Counted from the stretch's first letter, positions 9,419-18,686 are shown. The stretch is DNA of 64,000 bases from Oligoflexia bacterium (GCA_023954355.1 JAMLID010000012.1:19089-83088), one strand, 5' to 3'. Numbers and translations are program-made. Notes: generated by a model from the sequence alone, not told the origin.

Positions 9419-11212
9419 ATGAGCCAATCTTCATCTACATCTAGTTCTTGGTGGGACAATACCGCCGTATTTCGTCGCTATCTTTGGAAGTATAGGCGAT
9501 TTTATCTTATTGGGCTCGTATCTCTCATTATCGTTGATGTTTTAGAGATTTTTCCTCCCTTAATTTTAAAAGCCCTTGTTGATGGCTTATCACTAAACAA
9601 TGAAAAGAATTTTGCGACCTTAGTACTAGAATGTTCAGCTATGTACGTACTGGTAGCTCTGGGCCAAGGAGCTATGCGATTTGCATGGAGAAGATTTATC
9701 ATTCGTACTTCCATGTTCGCCTCTCATGACATGAGAATTGAATTATTTGACCATTTGCTTACTCTCTCTCCAGGTTATTTTAAAAAGAAAAAGATTGGTG
9801 ATCTTGTAAGCCTAGCCACTAATGATATTGAAGCCGTGAGATTTTCTCTAGGGCCGGGTACACTGATTTTTTTCGATGCACTTTTATATTTTATTACTAT
9901 TCCACCGATAATGTTCTGGATTTCGCCAAAGCTAACTGTCCTATCTCTAATTCCCTTATTACTAACTCCGTTTTTTGTTCGTAAGATGGAAAAAATCATC
10001 CAAGAAAAATTTTCAGCTGTGCAAAACTCTTTTGCGCAACTTGCAGCACAATGCCAAGAATCACTCAGTGGTGTTCGTTTGATCAAAGCGGGTGCAATAG
10101 AGTCTCAAAAAGAAAATGAATTTATTCATTATGGAGAAGACTATTTAGATAAAAATATAGCTGCTGTAAAATCACAGGCCCAACTCAGCATGGGACTAGA
10201 CTCTTTCTTATCTGTTGCTACTACAATCTTATTTTTAATCGGTGGAGCCGCCGTTCTTCAAGATTCTATTTCAGTAGGAGTCTTTGTAGCCTTTCAACGT
10301 TATATACAAAAAATGACCTGGCCGATGGAAGCCTTCGGTATGGCTTTAAATATTTTTCAACGTGCCTTTGCTGCGCAAAAACGAGTAGATGCTGCTGCTC
10401 ATACTTTACCGGCAATAGTGGACGGGACATCAAGAATAATCATCTCTCCTCAACCAAGTATTTCTGTAAAAAACCTAAGTTTTTCCTATGATGGAGGCAA
10501 AACCTATTCTTTAAAAAATATTAGTTTCTCGATCCAACCAGGAGAAAAAATAGGTATAGCTGGTGGCATAGGTAGCGGAAAGTCTACGCTATTATCGTGT
10601 TTAGCACGGCTAGAAAGTGTGAGTCCAGATAGCATATACTTTGACAATACTGATGTAACATCAGTAGCTATTTCTGAAATTAGAAGTAGAGTCTCTTATG
10701 TGCCTCAAGAATCGTTTTTATTCTCTCGCACCCTTTATGAAAATATTCTTTACGGAAGAAACTCGCAGCACTCACAAAGCCAAGAACATGAAGCAGTAAA
10801 CTATGCTGAAATCGCCGCCATCAATAAAGAAATAAGTAAATTTCCTAATGGCTATAAATCTGTCTTAGGTGAGCGTGGTCTCAATATTTCAGGTGGCCAA
10901 AGACAAAGAATTTCAATTGCCAGAGCATTAGCAAGAGAGAAAAAAATCCTTTTATTGGACGACTGTTTGTCTGCGATTGACTCTGTTACAGAAGAAGCTC
11001 TCGTAAAAAATCTTTTAGATTTTGGAAAAGAACTAACACTTATTGTTTCTACACACAGGATCTCTACATTCAAACACTTTGATAAGGTACTGGTACTAAA
11101 AAACGGTTCTGTAATTGATTTCGGTAAGCCAGCCGAACTTTTACACTCAAATAGCGAGCTAATTCGCTTACAAAAGAAACAAGCCGTTGAAGAGTTGGGA
11201 TTATTACAATGA
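9419..11212 (+). CDS. Heterodimeric ABC exporter, subunit with degenerate ATPase site
   Basis: This 597-residue half-transporter has an N-terminal six-helix membrane domain (about residues 20-320) and a C-terminal ATP-binding domain. Walker A is G382-GIGSGKST390 and the signature ISGGQRQR starts near residue 490. Walker B ends in D514-D515, so an Asp replaces the catalytic Glu, as in the degenerate half of exporters such as TM287/288, LmrCD or BmrCD. The stop overlaps the start of the next ABC gene by 4 bp, so both subunits are coupled. The substrate (drug, lipid or peptide) cannot be inferred. Confidence 0.93.
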   Translation: MSQSSSTSSSWWDNTAVFRRYLWKYRRFYLIGLVSLIIVDVLEIFPPLILKALVDGLSLNNEKNFATLVLECSAMYVLVALGQGAMRFAWRRFIIRTSMFASHDMRIELFDHLLTLSPGYFKKKKIGDLVSLATNDIEAVRFSLGPGTLIFFDALLYFITIPPIMFWISPKLTVLSLIPLLLTPFFVRKMEKIIQEKFSAVQNSFAQLAAQCQESLSGVRLIKAGAIESQKENEFIHYGEDYLDKNIAAVKSQAQLSMGLDSFLSVATTILFLIGGAAVLQDSISVGVFVAFQRYIQKMTWPMEAFGMALNIFQRAFAAQKRVDAAAHTLPAIVDGTSRIIISPQPSISVKNLSFSYDGGKTYSLKNISFSIQPGEKIGIAGGIGSGKSTLLSCLARLESVSPDSIYFDNTDVTSVAISEIRSRVSYVPQESFLFSRTLYENILYGRNSQHSQSQEHEAVNYAEIAAINKEISKFPNGYKSVLGERGLNISGGQRQRISIARALAREKKILLLDDCLSAIDSVTEEALVKNLLDFGKELTLIVSTHRISTFKHFDKVLVLKNGSVIDFGKPAELLHSNSELIRLQKKQAVEELGLLQ

Positions 11213-13014
11213 AGCAAAAGCAAAAAGATCTCGACGAAATTAGTGGCAAACAACTAGATGACAAGGTTTTTTATCGCCTTATTCCTTTCTTAAAACCCTA
11301 CCGATGGCAGTTTAGTGTTGCTATTGTGATGATTTTTCTATCTGCCTCTGTCTCAATATATACTCCTAAGCTTTTAGGGCAAATTATCGATGATGCTCTT
11401 TTACAAAAAAACCAATCTTTACTAGTAAAGTTAGTAATTCTCTTTGGCACATTAGAGATTGTTCGATTGCTCTGTTTATTTACTCAATCCATAATTTTAC
11501 AGAAAATTGGGCAATACGTAATGCAGAACATTCGTAAAAAGCTCTATGCAAAATTAATTCGAATGCCTGTAAGTTTTTTTGATAAGAGCCCAATTGGGAA
11601 ACTAGTCACGCGTATTACTAACGACACTGTTAATCTTAGTGAATTATTCAGCTCTGGATTCGTAGTGCTTTTGAGCGACTTTTTAATTATTTTCGGTGTG
11701 ATTGGCATTCTTATTTATATACATCCAAAGCTTGGTTTAATTACCATATCTATTTTTCCACTTATGATTTTAACCATGGTGGTTTTTTCGAATCGTTTAC
11801 GTATAGCCTTTAGAAATACTAGAGAGGTTCTAGCAAAACTTAATGCTTTTTTTGCTGAACGCGCAAGCGGCATGAACATCATTCAAATGATGGAGAAAGA
11901 ACAATACGAATCTAAACAATACCAAGCACTTTCTTTAGACTATAGAATTAAGCAATTTCGAGGCGTTCATTTATACGCTCTCTTTCAGCCCATTATTACT
12001 ATACTTAGCGCATGCTCGGTTGCTTTAGTCATATTATTTGGCCCAAACTTCATGCGTAATGGAGAAATTCCACTGGGCACCCTAGTTGCCTATTTAGCAT
12101 ACGTACAAGTTCTATATCAGCCGGTGCGAAACATTACCGATCGATTTAATATTTTTCTAGCTGCTATGGCCAGTGCTGAGAGAATTTTCACTCTTCTTGA
12201 TATGAAAGAAGAAGAAGATACCCCTCAAAAGACAAATACAGAATCTGGAAAGACTTCTAACGACCTTACTTTTAAAAACGTTACTTTTACTTATCCTTCA
12301 ATAGGTTCAGTTGCTAATGAACCAGCACTTAAAAACCTAAACCTACATATACATGAGGGCTCCACTGTTGCCATCGTAGGGCATACTGGTGCAGGAAAAA
12401 CGACAATCACTTCTTTGCTTTTAAGATTTTACTCCCCAGAAGAAGGAGAAATTTTTATCGGCGATAAAAATATTCAAACATTGGGCAAGAAAGAGCTTCG
12501 CTCTCAGATTGGGTACCTACAACAAGAAGTCTTCTTTTTTAGTGGCACCGTAAGAGACAACCTAACTATTTTTAATAAAAGTGCCTCTGAAGCAACTATA
12601 TTGCGGGCCTGCAAAGATTCAGGCTTCTCTGAAGTTTTAGAAAAAATGAAACTAGGTTTAGACTCTCTCTTAGACGAAAGAGCAACAAATTTAAGTTTGG
12701 GAGAACGACAGTTATTAGCTTTTACAAGGGTATTTATACAGGCTCCAAAAATTCTCATTCTTGATGAAGCTACAGCAAGCATAGATCATCATACGGAAGA
12801 AAAAATTCAACATTCTTTAAAAACTCTCCTAAAGGGTAAAACCACTTTAGTGATTGCCCACAGATTAGAAACCGTAAAACATGCAGATAAAATTCTTGTT
12901 ATGGAAAAAGGCCAAATTATTGAAAATGGCAACCACCAAGAACTGATGTCAAAAAATGGCAAGTATGCTCATTTTGTAAATTTACAAAACTCTCTTCAGT
13001 CATTAGAGGTTTGA
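11209..13014 (+). CDS. Heterodimeric ABC exporter, subunit with canonical Walker B
   Basis: This partner of the preceding gene has 601 residues with the same membrane-plus-ATPase layout. Walker A (GHTGAGKT, 391-398) and Walker B with catalytic Glu520 (LILDEATASID) are intact. Its signature loop reads LSLGERQ (495-501) instead of LSGGQ. In the head-to-tail dimer this weak signature faces the Asp-containing site of the partner, giving one dead and one active ATP site, as known for heterodimeric exporters. The last 19 bp overlap the convergent epmA gene. Confidence 0.93.
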   Translation: MKQKQKDLDEISGKQLDDKVFYRLIPFLKPYRWQFSVAIVMIFLSASVSIYTPKLLGQIIDDALLQKNQSLLVKLVILFGTLEIVRLLCLFTQSIILQKIGQYVMQNIRKKLYAKLIRMPVSFFDKSPIGKLVTRITNDTVNLSELFSSGFVVLLSDFLIIFGVIGILIYIHPKLGLITISIFPLMILTMVVFSNRLRIAFRNTREVLAKLNAFFAERASGMNIIQMMEKEQYESKQYQALSLDYRIKQFRGVHLYALFQPIITILSACSVALVILFGPNFMRNGEIPLGTLVAYLAYVQVLYQPVRNITDRFNIFLAAMASAERIFTLLDMKEEEDTPQKTNTESGKTSNDLTFKNVTFTYPSIGSVANEPALKNLNLHIHEGSTVAIVGHTGAGKTTITSLLLRFYSPEEGEIFIGDKNIQTLGKKELRSQIGYLQQEVFFFSGTVRDNLTIFNKSASEATILRACKDSGFSEVLEKMKLGLDSLLDERATNLSLGERQLLAFTRVFIQAPKILILDEATASIDHHTEEKIQHSLKTLLKGKTTLVIAHRLETVKHADKILVMEKGQIIENGNHQELMSKNGKYAHFVNLQNSLQSLEV

Positions 13015-14057
13015 ACCGGTAGCCATTGAACATCGTCCACTGACTTTGCATGAGTAGCTAAAACAGCTAAGCGGTCAAAACCAAGAGCAATGCCAGAAGA
13101 TTCAGGAAAACCGAAATCTAAGGCCGCCATAAAGTCTTCGTCTATGGGATAGGTTTTTCCATAGATTTTTTGCTTCAATTTCATATCTTCATTAAATCTT
13201 CTTCTTTGTTCAATTGGATCTGCTAATTCACCAAAGGCATTCGCCAATTCAAGCCCACATATATAGAGCTCAAATCTTTCTGCTATTCTTGGATCCTTAG
13301 GAGAAACCCTTGATAATGCGGCCATATGAACTGGGTATCCATATAGGAAGCTTGCTTTACCTACGCCCAGGTAGGGCTCTATTTTCTCAAAAAAAATGCG
13401 AAAGAATATGTCATCCCAACTATCTGAAGCATCAAAATGAACAGAAAGCTCTTTAGCTTTTTCTGCCAAAGGCCGCATAGAGGGCTTCCATTGATCATCT
13501 ATGGTATCAAAGAGAGAAATCCCACAATAATGTAAAAACGCCTGCTCAACGCTAATTCGCTCACCTTTATCAAAAGGATTACACGTCTTTTGATTCCACA
13601 AAAACGACCCTTCCTTAGTTGCCACATTCGCTACCTGTTTCAGTACTTCTTCACAATCATCCATAAGAGATTCGTATCCCTCACCAACACGGTACCACTC
13701 GAGCATGGTAAACTCTGGATGATGTGTATTCGAATACTCACGATTTCGATAGACCTTGGCGAATTGAAAAATCTTCTCCATACCCGCTACGAGGAGTTTT
13801 TTCATCGCAAATTCTGGCGATGTATGAAGATAAAGATCTTGTAAAACGCTACCGTCTAAATTTTCAATTTTCGTAGAAAATGCGTGAAGATGAGGCTCTA
13901 GACCTGGCGATATCTGCAGCGATGGCGTGTCTACTTCATCAAATCCCTCAGCCCTAAAGTAATCCTTTACTTTAAGTTTTATCCGCTCCCGTGTTCGCAA
14001 TATGGGTAGCTTCTTTTGAAAATTTTCTTTATTCCACGATCTTTTCTGGTAATTCAT
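12996..14057 (-). CDS. epmA: Elongation factor P--(R)-beta-lysine ligase EpmA
   Basis: EpmA (PoxA/GenX) is a truncated class II lysyl-tRNA-synthetase-like enzyme that attaches (R)-beta-lysine to EF-P. The 353-residue protein lacks an anticodon-binding domain and begins close to motif 1 (ERIKLKVKDYFRAEGFDEVDTP). It has motif 2 (FAKVYRNREYSNTHHPEFTM) and motif 3 (GIALGFDRLAVLAT). The length and the GLELANAFGELADP motif match EpmA rather than LysS. EpmB and EF-P genes are not in the window. Confidence 0.93.
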   Translation of the reverse strand: MNYQKRSWNKENFQKKLPILRTRERIKLKVKDYFRAEGFDEVDTPSLQISPGLEPHLHAFSTKIENLDGSVLQDLYLHTSPEFAMKKLLVAGMEKIFQFAKVYRNREYSNTHHPEFTMLEWYRVGEGYESLMDDCEEVLKQVANVATKEGSFLWNQKTCNPFDKGERISVEQAFLHYCGISLFDTIDDQWKPSMRPLAEKAKELSVHFDASDSWDDIFFRIFFEKIEPYLGVGKASFLYGYPVHMAALSRVSPKDPRIAERFELYICGLELANAFGELADPIEQRRRFNEDMKLKQKIYGKTYPIDEDFMAALDFGFPESSGIALGFDRLAVLATHAKSVDDVQWLPVQTSND

Positions 14058-14087
14058 AACACAATGCCCTATAAGTTGTTTATCCCA

Positions 14088-14117
14088 TTGCTAATGAAGT
14101 TTTTGAAGAGGTATAAT
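14088..14117 (+). promoter_or_regulatory. Sigma-70-type promoter of the small exported protein gene
   Basis: TTGCTA (14088-14093), an 18-nt spacer and a perfect TATAAT (14112-14117) lie upstream of an AAGGAGG ribosome site (14139-14145) and the ATG at 14154. This is one of the best consensus promoters in the window. Confidence 0.65.
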
Positions 14118-14153
14118 AATTTTTATGACCTGCGCTTTAAGGAGGCGTTTCTC

Positions 14154-14393
14154 ATGGTTTCTGTATTTCTAGTATTTTTGAGCTTAATGAACCCAAATGT
14201 ATCTTTAGCGGGTGAATCAAAGTTAGCCTCTGAATCTATAGAAAAAGGAAGAGCCTATCCTTATGCGAAGAGAGTCGCTAAAAGAGAAAAAAACCAACCA
14301 TCAAGAGCTCTTTGGCTATCTAAGTACATGATAAATAAGAGAAAAAATATTGCAGTACAGATTGAGCCAGAATCTAAGCCCAACAAAAAATAA
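14154..14393 (+). CDS. Small basic exported protein, unknown function
   Basis: I do not recognise a family. ATG 14154 is chosen because a perfect AAGGAGG lies 8 bases upstream and the product then opens with a signal peptide (MVSVFLVFLSLMNPNVSLAG). The mature part of about 60 residues is Lys/Arg-rich (AKRVAKREK, INKRKN). The full product is 79 residues. The frame is open further upstream into the epmA start, but that part has no ribosome site. A strong promoter sits directly upstream. The combination suggests a well-expressed, secreted or periplasmic small protein. Confidence 0.65.
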   Translation: MVSVFLVFLSLMNPNVSLAGESKLASESIEKGRAYPYAKRVAKREKNQPSRALWLSKYMINKRKNIAVQIEPESKPNKK

Positions 14394-14441
14394 TCATATT
14401 AAAATTCTCAACTATTAAAGATTCTCTACCGAATAGAAGGT

Positions 14442-15311
14442 ATGAGGCTCTTATTCATAGCTTTATTCTCAGCACTAGTCTTTCCTATAGCGGCATTAAG
14501 CTCTACGAATACCTACAAAGACTTTTTTGCCAAGAACCAGCCTATTTTTCACAAAAAGAAGCAAACAAAACAAGATTTTGAAACCTTAGCGGAGAAAATT
14601 CGAGAAGAAAAGTACCAGAATGATCCGTTATTTTGGACAGAATTAAATCTAAATTGGGGTGAGAATGCCCAAAGAGAACTTCTACCCTTAACTCTACCCA
14701 CCTTATCAGGGGCTAGCGAGCTTATGAGCGATGCCACAAAGGCTACAGAAATTGTATGGATCGTAGATCCGTGGGAAAAAATACTCAGACCAAATTCGAA
14801 TAAAAAAGACCCTCTTGAAGAATGGCAAAAAGCTTTTCCTGGTGAACTCATATTTTTAACTCCATTTGCTAAACTTGAAGATCGAGCAAGTCACTTAAAT
14901 TCACTTTTAGAAAAAAGATCAAATCAAACAAAGATCATTATAAGCTCTGGATTGAGTAGCCTAACGGTAAAAAAAGCATTAGACGATTACCCTTCTTTAA
15001 CTCGCTCAGGACTGATTACGTGGATAAATATTGATGCAGATAAATCTGCTCTAGTAAAAAATAAATCTAGATCATTGGCTTCTCTCAAAGAATCAACCAG
15101 AGAAAATCGAAATATAAAAGAATTCGAAGAAAACCTGCAAAGTTCTGTAGAAAAAATCGATTTTGACTCTAAGTTGAATGTAAAAATTATTAATTTATTT
15201 TCGATTGAGCGGCTAAAAAATCTTCCAATTAATCCTCTATTTTTCTCTGGCGACTCATGGATATACCAGCAAAAAAACTTGGATCCCTTTTGGCTTTCGT
15301 TTAAAAACTAA
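14442..15311 (+). CDS. Exported hypothetical protein
   Basis: The 289-residue product has an N-terminal signal peptide (MRLLFIALFSALVFPIAALS) followed by a charged, mostly soluble region. A stretch near residues 105-115 (IVWIVDPWEKIL) alternates hydrophobic and polar residues as in an alpha/beta core, and TKIIISSGLSSLTVKKAL could be another core segment. I cannot assign a family. It follows the small exported protein after 48 bp on the same strand and its last 11 bp overlap convergent murU. Confidence 0.6.
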   Translation: MRLLFIALFSALVFPIAALSSTNTYKDFFAKNQPIFHKKKQTKQDFETLAEKIREEKYQNDPLFWTELNLNWGENAQRELLPLTLPTLSGASELMSDATKATEIVWIVDPWEKILRPNSNKKDPLEEWQKAFPGELIFLTPFAKLEDRASHLNSLLEKRSNQTKIIISSGLSSLTVKKALDDYPSLTRSGLITWINIDADKSALVKNKSRSLASLKESTRENRNIKEFEENLQSSVEKIDFDSKLNVKIINLFSIERLKNLPINPLFFSGDSWIYQQKNLDPFWLSFKN

Positions 15312-16029
15312 TCTTTTCTAACTCTGCCTCAGCAATTTTTAGATCTTGAGGTGTGCCCAAATCGTAATAAAATTTCTGATACTCTAAATAGCCCAGCTGT
15401 TTTTTTCTGACTAATGGTTTCCAAATTTCTTCGCGAACAGAAAAATCACTTACTTTTAAATTTGTGTTTTGAAAAACTTGTTTTTCTATCAAATACATTC
15501 CAGGAAAATGTAGATATTTTTTTTCTTTCTCCTTACCAAAACCGGTAATCAAATTATCATGAACCTCTACTCCACCATATTTGATTCCCGCTTCTTTGTG
15601 CTTCATTAGCAAAAGCGTACACAATACTCCCTGTTTTTGATTTAGAACCTTATGCTGCTTAATTAATGCCCTTATGTCGGGATCATATATTACATCAGCA
15701 TTACAAATCATTGCCGTATCTTCGTGAGCAAACAGCCACTCTGATGCTTTCAATAATCCACCTCCAGAGCCTAAAAGCTTTGGTTCTTCATCTTGAATAG
15801 TAATCTTTAACTTATGATCGCTTTGATTCCAATCACGAATAAATGTACGCATTTGATCAGCAAAATAATGAACGTTTACCAGAGCCTCAGTGAAGCCATT
15901 TTTCTCTAACAAATTTAAAGTATAAAAAATCATCGGTTTACCTAGTACAGGCACAAGTGGCTTAGGCATAGAGTCTGTTAACGGCTTCAGCCTAGTACCT
16001 AACCCTGCAGATAATATGAAGGCTCGCAT
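15301..16029 (-). CDS. murU: N-acetylmuramate-1-phosphate uridylyltransferase (MurU-type)
   Basis: This is a nucleotidyltransferase of the sugar-phosphate family. LSAGLGTRLKPLTDSMPKPL at the N-terminus is the nucleotide-binding signature, followed by the ICNADVIYD metal-binding segment. Its 242 residues fit MurU, which makes UDP-MurNAc from MurNAc-1-phosphate. The MurU assignment rests mainly on context: it starts 1 bp after an AmgK-type kinase, the exact partner known from Pseudomonas peptidoglycan recycling. A generic mannose- or glucose-1-phosphate nucleotidyltransferase is the alternative. Confidence 0.8.
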   Translation of the reverse strand: MRAFILSAGLGTRLKPLTDSMPKPLVPVLGKPMIFYTLNLLEKNGFTEALVNVHYFADQMRTFIRDWNQSDHKLKITIQDEEPKLLGSGGGLLKASEWLFAHEDTAMICNADVIYDPDIRALIKQHKVLNQKQGVLCTLLLMKHKEAGIKYGGVEVHDNLITGFGKEKEKKYLHFPGMYLIEKQVFQNTNLKVSDFSVREEIWKPLVRKKQLGYLEYQKFYYDLGTPQDLKIAEAELEKISF

Positions 16030-16030
16030 T

Positions 16031-17047
16031 TTAAAAATAATAGTACTTATAAAGCACCTTACGTAAATCTTCGTACTCAGAAAATTTACGCAAATTTCTC
16101 CTTATATTTTCAAAAGTGTTTCCAATAAACCGTAAATACCCTACTTCACCTCTTGTTCCATAAAACGAAGTAAAGCTACCAATGGCTTTAAAATTTCTTT
16201 GAACACTCATTAAATCAAACGTTTCAATAAAATGTTTTTTATTTATTTTAAAGCCATCTCTTTGAGTATTATCAATATATTGATCAACATATTTATATAC
16301 TGATTCTTCTTTTAACTGAAAGTAAGAGTCTCTCAAAATAGAAGCTAAATCGTAAGTTCTCGAACCCATTCGAGCATCTTGAAAATCGATGCAAATAAAT
16401 TCATTATTTTTTATCATTAAATTTCTACTATGATAATCTCGATGAGTAAAAACTCTTTCATCTTCTGCTATTCGTTTACAAATATCTGTAAACGAATCTC
16501 TTATTAACTGTATTTCTACAGAAGGAATCTCCCTTTTCAAATAGCTTTTAAATAAATGCTCAATGGTAAAATTTACTTCCCACATTAATTTTTCTAAATC
16601 GAAGGCTAGTGAGAATCCGGGCACTGCATTCGTTTTCGTTGCCTCTAAAGTTTTATTGTGAAAATTCGAAATTAAATCTATTGATGTTTCAAATAGAGTT
16701 TCTTCTTCTTCACGTGACCTTGCGCTGCCAAGAGCATGAAGCATTGTAGTATCGCCAAGGTCTTCTAAAAAAATAACCCCATCAATAGCACTTTTTGCAA
16801 TTACTCTGGGTACTCTTATACCGCTTTTTTCTAAGAAATCTCTGACGATTAAAAAATCATACTTTTTTTCATCAAACGGCTCTGTGCTCATACATATATA
16901 TGAGTTCGCTCCTGCTTCAATCCGAAAATACTTTCTCAGCGAAGCATCCCCTGCCAGCTTTGTTATTTTTTCAATAGATTTTTCTAAACCCAAATCTTTA
17001 GCTAATTCAGCTAAATCTACACCTACACTACTTCTCTGCGCCGACAT
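16031..17047 (-). CDS. amgK: Anomeric MurNAc/GlcNAc kinase AmgK-type
   Basis: This 338-residue aminoglycoside-phosphotransferase-fold kinase carries the catalytic HRDYHSRNLMI loop and the metal-binding IDFQDARMG motif. AmgK phosphorylates the anomeric carbon of free MurNAc (or GlcNAc), and MurU then makes UDP-MurNAc, bypassing de novo synthesis and fosfomycin-sensitive MurA. It overlaps the upstream M48 peptidase gene by 20 bp and is followed after 1 bp by the uridylyltransferase. The family motif set alone would only say sugar kinase-like; the gene pair makes AmgK likely. Confidence 0.82.
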   Translation of the reverse strand: MSAQRSSVGVDLAELAKDLGLEKSIEKITKLAGDASLRKYFRIEAGANSYICMSTEPFDEKKYDFLIVRDFLEKSGIRVPRVIAKSAIDGVIFLEDLGDTTMLHALGSARSREEEETLFETSIDLISNFHNKTLEATKTNAVPGFSLAFDLEKLMWEVNFTIEHLFKSYLKREIPSVEIQLIRDSFTDICKRIAEDERVFTHRDYHSRNLMIKNNEFICIDFQDARMGSRTYDLASILRDSYFQLKEESVYKYVDQYIDNTQRDGFKINKKHFIETFDLMSVQRNFKAIGSFTSFYGTRGEVGYLRFIGNTFENIRRNLRKFSEYEDLRKVLYKYYYF

Positions 17048-17852
17048 CTGAGCCTTCTCCTTTTGCCTCTTCTACAGATTTCAATAAGACTTTAATTTTA
17101 CGAAAATCTGCAGAGGATTGATCTAAGTTTTTATTTGGAGGCAACTTTAAAGTTGTTTCTTTTGACCATGCTATTCTAGATTTCAATTCTGGATGCACTC
17201 TTAAGTACGCAGCAAAACGAACATCCTTCGCTAGTTCAGCTTTTTTTATAATTGAATAACTAGATTCTACCATGCGTGGATCAAAACCAGCTTTGTAAAG
17301 CATAATTGGAGTCGCTTTATCTGCCTCTTCTTCCATTTCAGGAGGTAAATAAATAGCCCCTTTTGGAAGAAAAAATACATCATTAAAATCGCCTTCAAAA
17401 TTTACTAAATTTACATTTTCTTTATTTGCATTAACTTTTCTTCTCCACACTATAAGGGAGTGCCCAAGTTTTTGGTGAGCCAATTCGTGGGCGATGAAGC
17501 TTGCAAATTCTCCTTCTAAACTGGCTACACGCAAAACCTCTAACGAGACGTAGGTGATCCCTCCAGGAATCGAAAATACAAGAAAGTCGTTCGATTTTAA
17601 AACTCTAAACTCATAGGGTAGAGGAGGCATGTCTTTATTTTTTGCAACAATGCTTTGCCCTAGCGAGTTTACATATCGATTTACTAATTTATGTTTTAAA
17701 AGAGGGATTTTTGATTCAATAGCGTTGGCCATTCGACCACTTAAATATTCAACTTGAGCTCTTGTTAAAGCACCACCATCTTTTTGATTATAGGCCGATG
17801 CACAGCTCAAAATAAAAAAAGGAATACCTATGAACAAAACTCTATTTAACAT
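17028..17852 (-). CDS. M48-family zinc metallopeptidase lipoprotein
   Basis: The 274-residue protein begins with a lipoprotein-type signal peptide with a plausible lipid-attachment Cys17 (ILSC). The zinc motif is H122-ELAH126, and a downstream EEEADK supplies the third ligand typical of M48 proteases. Residues near 95-105 (SIPGGITYVS) match the conserved segment before HExxH. BepA, LoiP and YcaL are known relatives acting in envelope quality control. It heads the M48-amgK-murU run with overlapping genes, suggesting envelope turnover as the common theme, which is inference. Confidence 0.9.
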   Translation of the reverse strand: MLNRVLFIGIPFFILSCASAYNQKDGGALTRAQVEYLSGRMANAIESKIPLLKHKLVNRYVNSLGQSIVAKNKDMPPLPYEFRVLKSNDFLVFSIPGGITYVSLEVLRVASLEGEFASFIAHELAHQKLGHSLIVWRRKVNANKENVNLVNFEGDFNDVFFLPKGAIYLPPEMEEEADKATPIMLYKAGFDPRMVESSYSIIKKAELAKDVRFAAYLRVHPELKSRIAWSKETTLKLPPNKNLDQSSADFRKIKVLLKSVEEAKGEGSDVGAEK

Positions 17853-17977
17853 CTAGCTTTAGTATAAAGCTTTTTTACAAATAACTCTGCGCATAAGAGG
17901 CTATTTTCTTTGAACTTGATTGTATTCTAAGCAAACTGTCCGTACACTCTATTGTGTTAACTCATGAAGGAGGAAAA

Positions 17978-18568
17978 ATGAAAAAACTATATGCATTAGT
18001 TATTGGATGCGCTCTCGCAGTAAGCGGAAGTGCAATGGCAAAAACAAACGCTGAATTAGCAAGAGAGCTTATTACAGCAGAACTTCAAGCTTCTATCGCA
18101 GCAGATAGAGCGATCTCTAACTTAATCAATTGGAAGATTGGTGAGTATCAGGAATACGACATCACTGCGATGTTTGGAAATCTTGGAAAAATGAGAAAGT
18201 ATGTGGCATCTGAGCAAGGTAACGCTATCTGGGTAAACTCAGAAACTAGTGGCGGTATGATTGGCAACAATAAAGTTGAAGCCTTAATCGACAGAGCTAC
18301 AGGACAAGTACTTGAGATGAGACAAAACGGACAACCACAAGAAATTCCAAATGACCCAATCGAAGTGATTGATCAAGAGTCTACTACCGTAACAGTACCA
18401 GCTGGTAGATTTGAAGTGATCCACATCACAGCTAAAAGCAAGCAAATCAAAAAGCTTGAAGTTTGGGCTAACCCTAGAGACATCACAATGGATGGCGCTG
18501 CTCAAATGGCTATCGATTCTGGTTTTTTACCAATGACTCTAAAACTTACTTCATTTGGTGGAAGATAG
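17978..18568 (+). CDS. Exported protein of unknown function, probably abundant
   Basis: ATG 17978 follows an AAGGAGG site by 4 bases and opens a clear signal peptide (MKKLYALVIGCALAVSGSAMA). The 196-residue product then has a mixed alpha/beta domain. It includes STTVTVPAGRFEVIHI and a closing GFLPMTLKLTSFG, a layout reminiscent of LolA-like or DUF3108-like beta-sandwich proteins, but I cannot name the family. A textbook terminator follows, so this is a single-gene transcript. The strong ribosome site and terminator suggest high expression. Confidence 0.7.
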   Translation: MKKLYALVIGCALAVSGSAMAKTNAELARELITAELQASIAADRAISNLINWKIGEYQEYDITAMFGNLGKMRKYVASEQGNAIWVNSETSGGMIGNNKVEALIDRATGQVLEMRQNGQPQEIPNDPIEVIDQESTTVTVPAGRFEVIHITAKSKQIKKLEVWANPRDITMDGAAQMAIDSGFLPMTLKLTSFGGR

Positions 18569-18587
18569 TTCTTTCTTAAAATGGAAT

Positions 18588-18620
18588 AAAAAAAAGCCGG
18601 GTTATTTCCCGGCTTTTTTA
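18588..18620 (+). terminator. Rho-independent terminator, usable in both directions
   Basis: A perfect GC-rich stem (AAGCCGGG, a short loop, then CCCGGCTT) is flanked by an A-run and a T-run. It lies 20 bp after the stop of the exported protein gene and also downstream of the convergent LysM gene. Confidence 0.9.
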
Positions 18621-18630
18621 TTTTTATCTA

Positions 18631-18684
18631 AGGTGTGTTTTTTAAAAATTTCTCATTAGTTTATAAATTGAAAATACGCCCTAA
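18631..18684. repeat. Solo arm of the 23.9-kb inverted-repeat element
   Basis: About 53 bp here (aggtgtg...acgcccta) match the right arm of the element at 23950-24001 with few substitutions and small gaps. Shared segments include TTTTTTAAAA, TAGTTTATAA and ACGCCCTA. No matching left arm or central hairpin is present, so this is half an element lodged between the terminator and the 3' end of the LysM gene. Confidence 0.75.
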
Positions 18685-18686
18685 TC

